64,000 bases of DNA, taken from contig NZ_JACRSN010000003.1 of assembly GCF_014384705.1 (NCBI RefSeq), positions 62,001 through 126,000 on the forward strand, in the 5' to 3' direction. Source of the stretch: Yeguia hominis. Its GTDB lineage: Bacteria; Bacillota; Clostridia; Oscillospirales; Acutalibacteraceae. A program made the translations under genes and the position numbers. Below are positions 9,376 through 18,028 of the stretch, piece after piece. Each line of letters starts with the position of its first letter. Positions within the stretch are counted from its first letter, which is position 1. The notes under the pieces are model-generated. The model had not been told where the DNA came from. It searched no databases and saw only the letters and a list, made by a program, of their open reading frames with translations.

Positions 9376-10677
9376 ATGAATTTCTTGCAGAAAATGGTGG
9401 CAGATCAGAAAAACGGTGTTGCAACAGGCATCTATTCCTGCTGCAGCGCAAATGAATCTGTGCTGCGCGCAGCGCTTGCCCGCGGCAAGGCAAACCGGAC
9501 GCCGGTGCTGATTGAGGCGACTGCCAATCAGGTGAACCAGTACGGCGGATATACCGGCATGAAACCCGCAGATTTTTACGCCTATGTCAAAGGGCTTGTC
9601 CGGGAAATCGGAATTTCGGAGGAAACCGTCATTCTCGGCGGAGATCATCTGGGACCGCTGACCTGGAGCGGACTTCCGGAAGCAGAGGCCATGGAAAAGG
9701 CAAAGGAACTGGTAGAAAGCTATGTGCTGGCAGGATTTGAAAAAATTCACCTGGATACCAGCATGCGGCTTGCGGATGACAGCCGGGACGAGCCGCTTTC
9801 CGATGCGGTCATTGCACGGCGCGGTGCAGAGCTTTGCGCAGTTGCGGAACAGGCATATGCATCGATTGCAGGAAAAGGCGCCAAGGCGCCCTGCTATATT
9901 ATCGGCAGCGAGGTGCCGATTCCGGGCGGTGCGCAGGAAGCAGAGGACGGCATCAGTGTTACGCGTCCGGAAGATTGCCGGCGCACGATTGCGGTGTTCC
10001 AGGAGGAATTTACCCGCCGCGGACTCTCGGATGCCTGGAGCCGCGTCATCGGCGTGGTTGTGCAGCCGGGCGTAGAATTCGGTGATGCGGAAGTATTTGA
10101 CTACAACCGCGAAAAGGCGGCGGCGCTGACGGCTGTTTTGGCGGAGTATCCGGCGATGGTATTTGAGGGACACTCGACAGATTACCAGACCCGCAAGGGA
10201 CTTCGGCAGATGGTTGAAGATGGGATTGCAATTCTGAAAGTCGGACCGGCTCTGACGTTTGGCATGCGGGAAGCGGTCTTGGCGCTGGAGCAGATCGAAA
10301 AAGCGTTGCTCTCCGGCAAAAATATCTGGCTGAGCGATTTCAACCGGATTCTTGAAGCAACCATGCTGGAAAAACCGGAAAACTGGCAGAAGCATTATCA
10401 CGGAACGGCAGCGGAAAAGCAGCTTGCACGGACATACAGCTATTCTGACCGCGCGCGGTATTATATGCCGGAAGAAGCGGTCAAAGCGTCGATTGCGCGT
10501 TTGATGAAGAATCTGCGGGAGGCAGAAATTCCCGACACGCTTTTGAGCCAGTATTTACCGCTGCAGTACAGCAAGGTGCGGGAGGGCGTGCTTTCGAAGG
10601 ATCCGGAAGCACTCATTGAAGACCGAATCGGCAATTATATTGACGATTACCTGTTCGCAACCGGGCAGCTTCGCTGA
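9376..10677 (+). CDS. GatZ/KbaZ-like tagatose-1,6-bisphosphate aldolase subunit
   Basis: A 433-residue TIM-barrel protein of the family called the non-catalytic subunit of class II D-tagatose-1,6-bisphosphate aldolase, which in E. coli stabilises GatY or KbaY. The N-terminal sequence (GIYSCCSANESVLRAA, ATANQVNQYGGYTGM), GGDHLGPLTW and VFEGHSTDYQ are family hallmarks. The length is normal. No GatY/KbaY catalytic partner exists in the window. The neighbour is a ribokinase-like kinase. It may work with a partner elsewhere or have its own activity. Confidence 0.85.
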   Translation: MNFLQKMVADQKNGVATGIYSCCSANESVLRAALARGKANRTPVLIEATANQVNQYGGYTGMKPADFYAYVKGLVREIGISEETVILGGDHLGPLTWSGLPEAEAMEKAKELVESYVLAGFEKIHLDTSMRLADDSRDEPLSDAVIARRGAELCAVAEQAYASIAGKGAKAPCYIIGSEVPIPGGAQEAEDGISVTRPEDCRRTIAVFQEEFTRRGLSDAWSRVIGVVVQPGVEFGDAEVFDYNREKAAALTAVLAEYPAMVFEGHSTDYQTRKGLRQMVEDGIAILKVGPALTFGMREAVLALEQIEKALLSGKNIWLSDFNRILEATMLEKPENWQKHYHGTAAEKQLARTYSYSDRARYYMPEEAVKASIARLMKNLREAEIPDTLLSQYLPLQYSKVREGVLSKDPEALIEDRIGNYIDDYLFATGQLR

Positions 10678-10724
10678 ACCGCGTTTTTCATAGGTTCAAA
10701 GTATAAAAGTACGTATAATGGAAA

Positions 10725-10767
10725 GCAAGCCGGCGCAGACGCGTTCTGTACCGGCTTGCTTTTTTTG
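10725..10767 (+). terminator. terminator after the GatZ-like gene
   Basis: A 9-bp perfect stem (10725-10733 with 10751-10759) followed by seven T. The following gap to 11196 has only short unsupported reading frames, a GC-rich hairpin near 10970-11025, and the promoter described next. Confidence 0.85.
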
Positions 10768-11105
10768 GGAAAATTTATTCGGAAATGAAGGAAATTTGCT
10801 TTCGGCTCCGAGGCTTGAGAAAAGGGAAGGCGGTTTTTCCCGGACAGTTCTGTTCGGCAAAACGGTTTGTATTTGCCGGAACTGGTTTTTGCGTGATTTT
10901 TGGCTTTTGAGACGCAGATGGGCCGACACGCGCCTGGCAAAAAGTGCAGGGAAGATATCCTGTTGGGTGCGTTTTCCCTTATTGCCGACGGAAAAAAGAT
11001 TGGGGGAAAACGCGCCGGACGGCAGAAAAAATGCGGCGTTTTTTAATTTATCGGGTTAAATCAGCAAAGATTTAACTTTTTTATGCTTTAAATGAGCAAA
11101 TCCTA

Positions 11106-11134
11106 TTCACAAACGCAAAAAAAGGGTTTATAAT
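11106..11134 (+). promoter_or_regulatory. promoter of the acyl-CoA ligase gene
   Basis: TTCACA and TATAAT (11129-11134) are 17 bases apart, 62 bases before the start codon. Confidence 0.6.
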
Positions 11135-11196
11135 AGCAGACAAAGCTGCAAATTTCGGCGGCTTTACGGGACTCAGAATGAAAGGAAGACGGAAAT

Positions 11197-12831
11197 ATGC
11201 CGATTACGGAAATCCTGACACGGAACGCCGATCTGTACGGCGACGATGTTGCGCTGGTGGAAGTGAATCCAGAGCTGCAGGAAAAACACGAGGTGACGTG
11301 GAAGGAATACGATCTGGTCGAGACTGCGCCGACAGAAGAGTACCGGCGGGAAATGACCTGGCGTGAATTTGATCAAAAAGCAAACCGATTTGCGAATTTT
11401 TTGCTTGCACGCGGAATCAAAAAGGGCGATAAGGTTGCCATTTTGCTGATGAACTGTCTGGAATGGCTGCCGATTTATTTTGGAATTCTCAAAACCGGAG
11501 CCATCGTAGTTCCGATGAATTTCCGTTATACGGCGGAGGAAATCCAGTATTGTCTGGAGCTTTCGGAATCGACTGCGCTGGTTTTCGGGCCGGAATTTAT
11601 CGGACGCGTGGAAGCTATCTGCGACCGGATTCCGCAGGTTGCGCTGCGGCTTGCTGTCGGCGAAACCTGTCCGACGTTTGCAGAAAGCTATGATAAGCTG
11701 ACCAAAAATCTGCCGGATACTGCGCCGAACATTCCGCTTTGCGATGAAGATGACGCAGCACTCTATTTTTCTTCCGGCACAACCGGGTTCCCAAAGGCGA
11801 TTCTGCATCCGCACGCCAGCCTGATGTCGGCGTGCTATACCGAGCAAAACCATCACGGGCAGACGCGGGATGATATTTTCCTCTGCATTCCGCCGCTTTA
11901 CCATACCGGCGCGAAGATGCACTGGTTCGGAAGTTTTCTTGTGGGGGCAAAATCCGTTTTGCTGCGCGGCGTCAAACCGCGTTGGATCTTAAAAGCGGTT
12001 TCCGACGAACAGGCAACGATTGTCTGGCTGCTTGTTCCGTGGGCGCAGGATATTCTCGATGCGATTGAAAGCGGGGAAGTCAAGCTTTCGGATTATAAGC
12101 TGGACCAGTGGCGCCTGATGCACATCGGCGCACAGCCGGTGCCGCCGAGTCTGATCCGCCGTTGGAAGCGGTATTTCCCGAATCATCTATATGATACCAA
12201 CTACGGCCTGAGCGAATCGACCGGTCCGGGCTGTGTACATCTGGGCGTAGAGAATATTCATAAGGTCGGCGCAATTGGAAAACCGGGCTATCAGTGGCAG
12301 GCAAAAATCGCAGATGAAGCCGGAAACCCGGTTCCGCGCGGAGAGGTCGGAGAGCTTGTTGTCAAGGGTCCCGGCGTCATGAAGTGCTATTACAATGACC
12401 CGGCCGCAACTGCTGCGGTGTTGAGGGACGGTTGGCTCTATACCGGCGATATGGCCAGAGAGGACGAGGATGGCTTTATCTTCCTGGTCGACCGGAAAAA
12501 AGACGTGATCATCAGCGGCGGGGAGAACATCTATCCGGTGCAGATTGAGGACTTTCTGCGGACCCATCACGCCGTGAAGGATGTCGCTGTAATTGGCCTT
12601 CCGGATCAGCGGCTTGGGGAGATTTCGGCAGCGATCATCGAGCGCAAGCCCGGCAACACCACAACAGAGCAGGAGTTTGCGGAATTCTGCAAAGCGCTGC
12701 CGCGCTATAAGCGTCCGCGCAGAATTATTTTTGATACGGTTCCGCGCAATCCGACGGGTAAAATTGAAAAGCCGAAGCTGCGCGAGAAGTACTGCGGCGA
12801 GAGCCTGGTGGAAGCACAGGTGACGGGCTGA
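11197..12831 (+). CDS. AMP-forming acyl-CoA synthetase/ligase
   Basis: A 544-residue member of the ANL superfamily that activates a carboxylic acid through an acyl-adenylate and transfers it to CoA. Motifs in order: SSGTTGFPKAI (P-loop-like A3), YGLSESTGPG (A5), DGWLYTGDMA with the ribose-binding Asp (A7), RKKDVIISGGENIYP (A8), and PRNPTGKIEKPKLRE containing the catalytic lysine (A10). The length fits medium- to long-chain fatty-acid or aryl-CoA ligases. It is monocistronic between its own promoter and terminator, so the acid substrate is not indicated by neighbours. Confidence 0.9.
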   Translation: MPITEILTRNADLYGDDVALVEVNPELQEKHEVTWKEYDLVETAPTEEYRREMTWREFDQKANRFANFLLARGIKKGDKVAILLMNCLEWLPIYFGILKTGAIVVPMNFRYTAEEIQYCLELSESTALVFGPEFIGRVEAICDRIPQVALRLAVGETCPTFAESYDKLTKNLPDTAPNIPLCDEDDAALYFSSGTTGFPKAILHPHASLMSACYTEQNHHGQTRDDIFLCIPPLYHTGAKMHWFGSFLVGAKSVLLRGVKPRWILKAVSDEQATIVWLLVPWAQDILDAIESGEVKLSDYKLDQWRLMHIGAQPVPPSLIRRWKRYFPNHLYDTNYGLSESTGPGCVHLGVENIHKVGAIGKPGYQWQAKIADEAGNPVPRGEVGELVVKGPGVMKCYYNDPAATAAVLRDGWLYTGDMAREDEDGFIFLVDRKKDVIISGGENIYPVQIEDFLRTHHAVKDVAVIGLPDQRLGEISAAIIERKPGNTTTEQEFAEFCKALPRYKRPRRIIFDTVPRNPTGKIEKPKLREKYCGESLVEAQVTG

Positions 12832-12903
12832 GACGCGCGGAAGCAGAATATGAAGTTCGCTCTTCAGAAAAACCATACAGAATCTATATTGTTTTTACAA
12901 AGC

Positions 12904-12937
12904 AAAAACGGCACCGCTGCTGCGGCGCCGTTTTTTT
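12904..12937 (+). terminator. terminator after the acyl-CoA ligase
   Basis: A GC-rich hairpin flanked by five A and seven T. It ends just before the left end of the IS200-type element. Confidence 0.8.
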
Positions 12938-13023
12938 GCTTTGGTTGTACCAAAGGCAACCCCCGGCTATGCCGGGGGTAAAAAAATAGCTTATAGCGAG
13001 GAGTAGAATAGACAAGAAAAAAG

Positions 13024-13077
13024 CTCCCTGTTAGATTAGAAGTGGTTTGCCGACCACACAACAATCAAAACAGGGAG
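13024..13077 (+). promoter_or_regulatory. ribosome-site-hiding hairpin of the IS200 leader
   Basis: Nine bases (13024-13032) can pair with the bases that include the GGGAG ribosome-binding site (13069-13077). This matches the known translational repression in IS200 leaders. Confidence 0.6.
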
Positions 13078-13086
13078 GACTTTCAC

Positions 13087-13549
13087 ATGAAAGAAAAAGA
13101 CATAAACAGATTAGATCATACGACATGGAGATGTCAATACCACGTAGTATTCGCGCCGAAATATCGGAGAATGGCGATATACGGAGAAATCAAGGTAGAT
13201 ATTGGGAAGATATTGAGGCAACTATGCCAGCAAAAAGGAATCGAAATCATCAAAGCAGAGCTGTGCAGAGACCACGTACATATGCGCATCAGGATTCCGC
13301 CGAAGTACAGCGTATCGCAAATCATGGGATATCGCAAAGGAAAGAGCAGTCTGATGATATTCGACAGGCACGCAACCCTCAAGACAAGTATGGGAACCGA
13401 CATTTCTGGGCGCGAGGATATTATGTGGATACGGTAGGAAGAAATAAAAAGCAAATACGAACCAGCTAACCGAGGATCAGATAGCGGATCAGGTCGAACT
13501 GAAAGAATTCGTAGACCCGTTTACGGGTAGCGTGAACAAGAAGGCATAA
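13087..13549 (+). pseudogene. tnpA: broken IS200-type transposase TnpA
   Basis: The frame from the ATG at 13087 encodes a normal TnpA N-terminus including the HUH motif (DHVHM). It loses frame after LK at 13383, where one missing base would restore LKxKYGNRHFWARGYYVDTVG. A second disruption around 13450-13467 removes the segment that carries the catalytic tyrosine in this family (YIxNQ). The third frame then resumes with QLTEDQIADQVELKEFVDPF to the stop at 13547-13549. It cannot make active TnpA. Confidence 0.85.
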
Positions 13550-13784
13550 AACAAAGCCCCTTTAGAGGCTGCCGGAGGAAGGAATGCGGTCGGCAAACCC
13601 CTTCGGCGCCCCTTCAGGGGCTGCGTCTGTACCAAGCCCTTCTAGGGCTTATTCAAGCCGCCGGCTTAGCCGGCGGTTTTGACTCTCTGAAAATAAACCC
13701 CAGAACATGCGGGCTGTTTTTGATAAGTCGGTACAGGCACATAAGCTTAGCACAGGGACACGGATCGGTTTCAGGTTCTTCCTT

Positions 13785-14255
13785 TTAGGGGTTGTGCGGA
13801 TCTGTCTCCGGTACGGGAAGGTCGTGTGTGCGGTTGTAGAGCGGCTGGATGTCCGCTGGGAAATGATCCGGCATCATCGCATGTAAGCGGGTTTCGCCGC
13901 CGTCCTGCAGGGCCGTTTCGTAATACCAGCATTTAAACCGGAGTAAATCCAGCGTTTTCTGCAGGTTTTCCATTTCGGCCTCTACGCTTTCTTTTTGACG
14001 CTGAAAGAGCGCCAATCGCTGCGGATACGTTTTGCTGCCTTCGGTACACCACTGCATGAACTGTTTGATTTCCCGGATTTCCAGCCCGGATTTTTTCAAG
14101 CATGTGATCATCCGGATTGCATCGAGTTCCCGTTTTTCAAAAACTCGGGCGCCGGAAGTGCGCTGCATTTGTGGAAACAGTCCCTCTTTGTCGTAATAGC
14201 GAAGCGTCGAAATGGGGAGACCTGTGAGTTTTGCGACCTGTCCGATGGTATACAT
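13785..14255 (-). CDS. MerR-family transcriptional regulator
   Basis: A 156-residue regulator. The N-terminal winged helix is classic (YTIGQVAKLTGLPISTLRYY, residues 2-21), followed by a coiled-coil dimer helix (about 80-110, QRQKESVEAEMENLQKTL) and a short C-terminal region without a cysteine-rich metal loop. It is of the type that controls flavodoxin and aldo-keto-reductase clusters in Clostridia. It diverges from the flavodoxin/cupin/CMD operon, whose promoter has the 19-base spacer MerR proteins act on. The inducer is unknown. The gap between the IS element and its stop (13691-13784) shows nothing. Confidence 0.88.
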   Translation of the reverse strand: MYTIGQVAKLTGLPISTLRYYDKEGLFPQMQRTSGARVFEKRELDAIRMITCLKKSGLEIREIKQFMQWCTEGSKTYPQRLALFQRQKESVEAEMENLQKTLDLLRFKCWYYETALQDGGETRLHAMMPDHFPADIQPLYNRTHDLPVPETDPHNP

Positions 14256-14280
14256 GAACGTTCCTCCGTAAAAAATGATC

Positions 14281-14311
14281 TTGACCTAAAGTTAGGTTTA
14301 TGCTGTACGAT
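14281..14311 (+). promoter_or_regulatory. MerR-type promoter with 19-base spacer and operator palindrome
   Basis: TTGACC (14281-14286) and TACGAT (14306-14311) are 19 bases apart, the over-long spacing that MerR regulators correct by DNA distortion. An ACCTAAAGTTAGGT palindrome sits at the -35/spacer junction. It points to the flavodoxin operon, leaving a long leader (to 14687) in which no gene is recognised. Confidence 0.75.
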
Positions 14312-14687
14312 GATCATAGCACAACGCAGGTTGGGTGTCAAGAACGAGCGGTCTAGAGGACATCTGTATGCGGATGAAAAGGCAAATGGAAGGGATGCCG
14401 GCTGTGTAGGATTGCCGTGAGGAAGTGATTTCGAGGACGCATACCGGTCGGTGTCGGTTGAAAACACAGAAAAAGCAGCGCGAAAAGTGCGGAGACGCTG
14501 GCGCAGCGTCCTCCGTTCTGCGCGTATGCAGGCAGCGGGATTTCCACAGTATGATGTGGGAAAGTCCCGATATCGCCAAGCGTACGGCCATGACGGAAGG
14601 GGTTGGAATCCGCGGCATCCCGCGGTATCGCAGTGGATCATCCGACACACTGCTAGAAACATGAATTCGGAAAACATGGGGCTGACG

Positions 14688-15200
14688 ATGAAAAAACTGG
14701 AAATTGTATATTATTCGTGGTCAAACGGAAATACAGAACGGATTGCAAAAACGCTGCAGGAAATCGCCGGCGGCGATCTGGAAAAAATTGACACCGCAGT
14801 GCCGTACACAGGAAGCTGCGATGCGGCCGTCGAGCAAGGCCGGTAAGAAGTCCGGCGCGGATATGAACCAGAGCAGAAACCGCTTTCGATGAATTTGGAG
14901 CAATATGATGTGATTGCAGCGGGAACGCCGACCTGGTGGTATACGATGGCTCCGGCTGTCCGGACATTTTTGCACAGCCAGAACTGGAATGGAAAAACAG
15001 TGATCCCATTTATGACAAACGGCGGCTGGCCGGGGCATGTAATCCGTGATATGAAGGCGGCGTGCGCCGCTACAGCCTGTGAAATGCAGGTTGCGTTTGA
15101 TTCGGAGGGCGGCAGCCATTTGGAAATACCGGAGGAAGAAATTTATGCTTGGGCACAGCGTGTCCGGGCATTGTTTGCAGAAAAGGAGTGTGTATCATGA
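14688..15200 (+). pseudogene. flavodoxin gene with an in-frame stop
   Basis: The frame starts MKKLEIVYYSWSNGNTERIAK, a flavodoxin phosphate-binding loop for FMN. It is stopped by TAA at codon 53 (14844-14846) and continues in the same frame as EVRRGYEPEQKPLSMNLEQY and then GTPTWWYTMAPAVRTFL to a TGA at 15198-15200. Without the TAA it would be a normal 170-residue flavodoxin. CAA (Gln) to TAA is the simplest explanation. The last codons overlap the next ATG. An internal ATG at 14889 lets the C-terminal part be read as a fragment. Confidence 0.8.
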
Positions 15201-15649
15201 AAATTTTCAAGAAAGAGGATTTTGCAGAAGCCAACGTCTTTGGAACCGGTGCGGAAAATACCGGCTACGCGCAGTATTTTCAGGGGAATTCCTTCCTCAA
15301 TCCGCTGACAGATCCGAAAACCTGCCCGGTGTTTTTGGCGAATGTCACGTTTGAGCCGGGATGCCGCAACAATTGGCATCTCCATCATGCGTCGGCCGGC
15401 GGCGGGCAGATTCTCATTTGCACAGCCGGAGAGGGCTGGTATCAGGAAGCGGGCAAGGAAGCGGTCAGCTTGATTCCGGGTATGGTGGTTGTGATTCCGG
15501 CGAATGTCAAACACTGGCACGGCGCAAAAGCGGATAGCTGGTTTAGCCATATTGCGTTTGAGGCGCCGGGGGAAGACTGTCGGACCGAATGGTGCGAACC
15601 GGTCAGCGATACAGAATATGCGAAAATCAGCAGGGAGGAACAGAAATGA
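15197..15649 (+). CDS. cupin-domain protein
   Basis: A 150-residue single-domain cupin. The two metal-binding motifs are visible: WHLHHASAGGGQILI with His residues in motif 1 and IPANVKHWHGA in motif 2. Such proteins usually accompany carboxymuconolactone-decarboxylase-like proteins in small redox or stress clusters. The ATG at 15197 overlaps the flavodoxin stop by four bases and its own stop overlaps the next start, so the operon is translationally coupled. The substrate is unknown. Confidence 0.85.
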   Translation: MKIFKKEDFAEANVFGTGAENTGYAQYFQGNSFLNPLTDPKTCPVFLANVTFEPGCRNNWHLHHASAGGGQILICTAGEGWYQEAGKEAVSLIPGMVVVIPANVKHWHGAKADSWFSHIAFEAPGEDCRTEWCEPVSDTEYAKISREEQK

Positions 15650-15966
15650 AACAAGTAACGGCAGGACGCGATGCACTGGGAGAATTTGCCCCGAAATTTG
15701 CGGAATTAAACGACGATGTCTTGTTCGGACAGGTGTGGTCGCGGGAAGCGGAGCTTTCTCCGCGGGACCGCAGCCTGATTACGGTGACAGCGCTGATTGC
15801 AAGCGGAATTCTGGACAGCTCATTGCAGCATCATATGCAGCGTGCAAAGGAAAACGGCGTAACGCGGGAAGAAATGGCGGAAGCCATTACGCACATTGCC
15901 TTTTATGCGGGCTGGCCGAAGGCCTGGGCAGCATTTCGGACGGCCAAGGAACTCTATGAAAACTGA
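15646..15966 (+). CDS. carboxymuconolactone decarboxylase family protein
   Basis: A 106-residue all-helical protein of the CMD/AhpD-like fold (SPRDRSLITVTALIASG, QHHMQRAKENGV, ITHIAFYAGWPKAW). It lacks the CxxC pair of AhpD, so it is the CMD type rather than a peroxidase. The family includes small decarboxylases and many uncharacterised proteins. It is the last gene of the MerR-controlled operon and is followed by a strong terminator. Confidence 0.85.
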   Translation: MKQVTAGRDALGEFAPKFAELNDDVLFGQVWSREAELSPRDRSLITVTALIASGILDSSLQHHMQRAKENGVTREEMAEAITHIAFYAGWPKAWAAFRTAKELYEN

Positions 15967-15974
15967 ATCTATAA

Positions 15975-16007
15975 AAAGTCCGGGCCGCTTGCAACCCGGA
16001 CTTTTTT
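15975..16007 (+). terminator. terminator of the flavodoxin-cupin-CMD operon
   Basis: A 9-bp stem (15976-15984 with about 15994-16002) and six T. Confidence 0.85.
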
Positions 16008-16043
16008 GCAGGCGCTTCGGCAGAATACGGCAGAATGCGCCTA

Positions 16044-16072
16044 TTGAAAAAATGTCCGGGGTGCATTATAAT
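16044..16072 (+). promoter_or_regulatory. promoter of phoH
   Basis: TTGAAA and TATAAT (16067-16072) are 17 bases apart, 52 bases before the GTG start. Confidence 0.7.
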
Positions 16073-16123
16073 AAACAGGAAGAGCTGGCGATTTGGCTGA
16101 AAGGCGAGGAGGGCATAATTTAG

Positions 16124-17122
16124 GTGGAACAGATTGAATTTCAGTCTCTCGATCAACAGATGGCGGTTTTCGGAATTCACGATGGAAATATCCGAATTTT
16201 GGAGGATGCGCTCTCGGTTTCGATTCAGTCAAGAGATACATTTGTTGCGGTTTCCGGTGCATCGGAACGCAGTGTCGAAGTTGCGGCAGAAACGCTGCGC
16301 TCTCTGCAGCGCGCGTATGATAGCGGCGAGACGATCAATACCGATACGGTGTATCGGATGCTGGAACTGGCACAGGAAGGCGGCGTCGAGGAAACGCTCC
16401 GTGCGATGGCAGATGTGGTTGTGATTACCCACCGCGGCCAGCCGATTAAATGCAAGACTGTGGGGCAGAAATCCTATGTCAAGGCGCTGCAGGACAATAC
16501 GGTGGTAATCGGGATTGGGCCGGCCGGAACGGGAAAGACGTTCCTTGCAGTTGCGCAGGCCGTTCAGGAGCTCAAACGCGGAGAGATCGAGCGGATTATC
16601 ATGAGCCGTCCGGCGATTGAGGCAGGCGAAGAGCGCCTGGGCTTTTTGCCGGGAGATCTTGCGCAGAAGGTGGACCCGTATTTGCGCCCGCTGTACGATG
16701 CGCTTAACGATATTTTAGGCGCAGAGCATGTGAAAAAGTATCAGGAACGCGGTGTGATTGAAATTGCGCCGCTGGCGTATATGCGCGGACGGACGCTCAA
16801 CCGCGCGCGGGTCATTATCGACGAGAGCCAGAATGCATCGCTTCCGACGCTGAAGATGGCGCTGACCCGCCTTGGAGAAGGGTCCAAAATGGTGCTGACC
16901 GGCGATGTGACGCAGATTGACTTGCCGCGACTGAGTGATTCCGGTCTTGAAAAGTGCGCTTCGATTTTGCATCATGTCGAGGATATTGCGGTTGTCCGGC
17001 TGACGAACCGGGACGTGATCCGGCATAAACTGGTTCGCGATATTGTAAAGGCTTTTGATAAATACGAAGAAAAGCAGCAGGACAAAAAGAGCCGTCCGAC
17101 AATGAGCAGACGACCCAAATAA
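16124..17122 (+). CDS. phoH: PhoH-family ATPase
   Basis: A 332-residue cytoplasmic P-loop ATPase of the PhoH/PhoL type, associated with RNA metabolism and ribosome maturation. An N-terminal KH-like region (about 1-110) precedes the Walker A loop GPAGTGKTFLA near residue 130 and a Walker B-like IIDESQNAS, followed by TGDVTQIDLP. The start is GTG with GAGGAGGG upstream. It has its own promoter and terminator but lies directly before ybeY, its usual neighbour. Confidence 0.9.
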   Translation: MEQIEFQSLDQQMAVFGIHDGNIRILEDALSVSIQSRDTFVAVSGASERSVEVAAETLRSLQRAYDSGETINTDTVYRMLELAQEGGVEETLRAMADVVVITHRGQPIKCKTVGQKSYVKALQDNTVVIGIGPAGTGKTFLAVAQAVQELKRGEIERIIMSRPAIEAGEERLGFLPGDLAQKVDPYLRPLYDALNDILGAEHVKKYQERGVIEIAPLAYMRGRTLNRARVIIDESQNASLPTLKMALTRLGEGSKMVLTGDVTQIDLPRLSDSGLEKCASILHHVEDIAVVRLTNRDVIRHKLVRDIVKAFDKYEEKQQDKKSRPTMSRRPK

Positions 17123-17135
17123 GACGGAAACTTCG

Positions 17136-17169
17136 TCGGCGGCAGCGTGTGGTTGCCGCCGATTTTTTT
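17136..17169 (+). terminator. terminator after phoH
   Basis: A 9-bp stem (17136-17144 with 17154-17162) and seven T. Confidence 0.85.
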
Positions 17170-17323
17170 GTTTGCAGGATATAGAAAACCAGAAAGTGAA
17201 TTGTGCAATTTATCTAAAGAAAAAGCCAAAAACGGGGAATTTCCGGGCGCTCAAAAAGACCGGCTATGCAATTTATCGGAAAAATGCAGCAGAGATGCGA
17301 AAATTCTTTGGTAAAAAAAGGCC

Positions 17324-17353
17324 TGTACAAAGCGCATACAATTGTTGTATAAT
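17324..17353 (+). promoter_or_regulatory. promoter of the ybeY-dagK-era unit
   Basis: TGTACA and TATAAT (17348-17353) with an 18-base spacer, about 170 bases upstream of ybeY. Confidence 0.5.
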
Positions 17354-17426
17354 AATAAAAAAGATTTATGCTAAGAGCGCGCGTTTTGACCTTTGAAAAA
17401 GCACAGTTCAAAGCGAAAATGCACGC

Positions 17427-17450
17427 CTTCTGCGAAGAGGTTCGCAGAAG
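17427..17450 (+). other. leader hairpin upstream of ybeY
   Basis: A perfect 10-bp stem with a 4-base loop in the untranslated leader. There is no T run, so it is not a terminator. Confidence 0.5.
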
Positions 17451-17521
17451 CCACCGCCGGTCGTGTGCCGGGCGGATGTTTGCAGGAATCCGTAAAAAAT
17501 AAGGGAGCGGGTGTGTGTAAA

Positions 17522-18028
17522 ATGGAAAAGATTCGGGTTATTATTTCAAACAAACAAAAAGACGTGAAGATCCCCACCGGCTTGCGGATGCTGATCCGGC
17601 GTTGCTGCAACGCGGTGTTAAAAATGGAAAATTTCAACTCCTCTGCGGAGATCAGTGTGACATTTGTCAACAACAATCAGATCCGTGAACTGAACCGGCA
17701 ATATCGCGATAAGGACACCGAAACAGATGTGCTGTCCTTCCCGATGGGAGAGAACGGCGTCTACGACGAGAATCCGGAAACCGGCGCCAAAATTTTGGGC
17801 GACATCGTTATTTCCGTTCAGAAGGCAATGGAACAGGCGAAATGTTATGACCATAGTCTGGAACGCGAAGTGGGGTATCTGACAGCGCACTCGATGCTGC
17901 ATTTGCTCGGCTATGATCATGAGACCGGCGGCCTTGACCGTGTCCGGATGCGTGAAAAAGAGGAGCTTGTGCTCTCGCAGCTTGGTCTGCCCAGCACGGG
18001 AAGCTATGTTTTGGGGCAAGATGAATAA
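17522..18028 (+). CDS. ybeY: endoribonuclease YbeY
   Basis: A 168-residue metal-dependent RNase that matures the 16S rRNA 3' end and takes part in ribosome quality control. The zinc-binding motif HSMLHLLGYDH is present (the consensus has Gly where Ser stands). The DTETDVLSFPM segment is also typical. The ATG at 17522 is chosen over an upstream TTG because GGGAGCGGG precedes it and the length fits. Its end overlaps the dagK start by eight bases. Confidence 0.92.
   Translation: MEKIRVIISNKQKDVKIPTGLRMLIRRCCNAVLKMENFNSSAEISVTFVNNNQIRELNRQYRDKDTETDVLSFPMGENGVYDENPETGAKILGDIVISVQKAMEQAKCYDHSLEREVGYLTAHSMLHLLGYDHETGGLDRVRMREKEELVLSQLGLPSTGSYVLGQDE

Larger units (their letters stand above)
12945..13690 (+). 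mobile_element. IS200-type insertion sequence (IS200/IS605 family, tnpA only)
   Basis: About 740 bases bounded by subterminal hairpins typical of single-strand transposing IS200 elements: a 9-bp stem at 12959-12979 on the left and an 8-bp stem at 13658-13676 on the right. The right side also carries two further short hairpins (about 13600-13655). The single gene inside is a broken tnpA. There are no terminal inverted repeats or obvious target duplication, as expected for this family. Exact ends are estimated. Confidence 0.75.

Noticed and set aside
10718..11059. 113-codon frame in the gap before the acyl-CoA ligase
   Set aside because: It begins inside a terminator hairpin, has no ribosome site and has biased, domain-free composition.
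13600..13660. Short repeated hairpins resembling a CRISPR array
   Set aside because: The units differ in sequence and there are no regular spacers; they are the right-end structures of the IS200 element.
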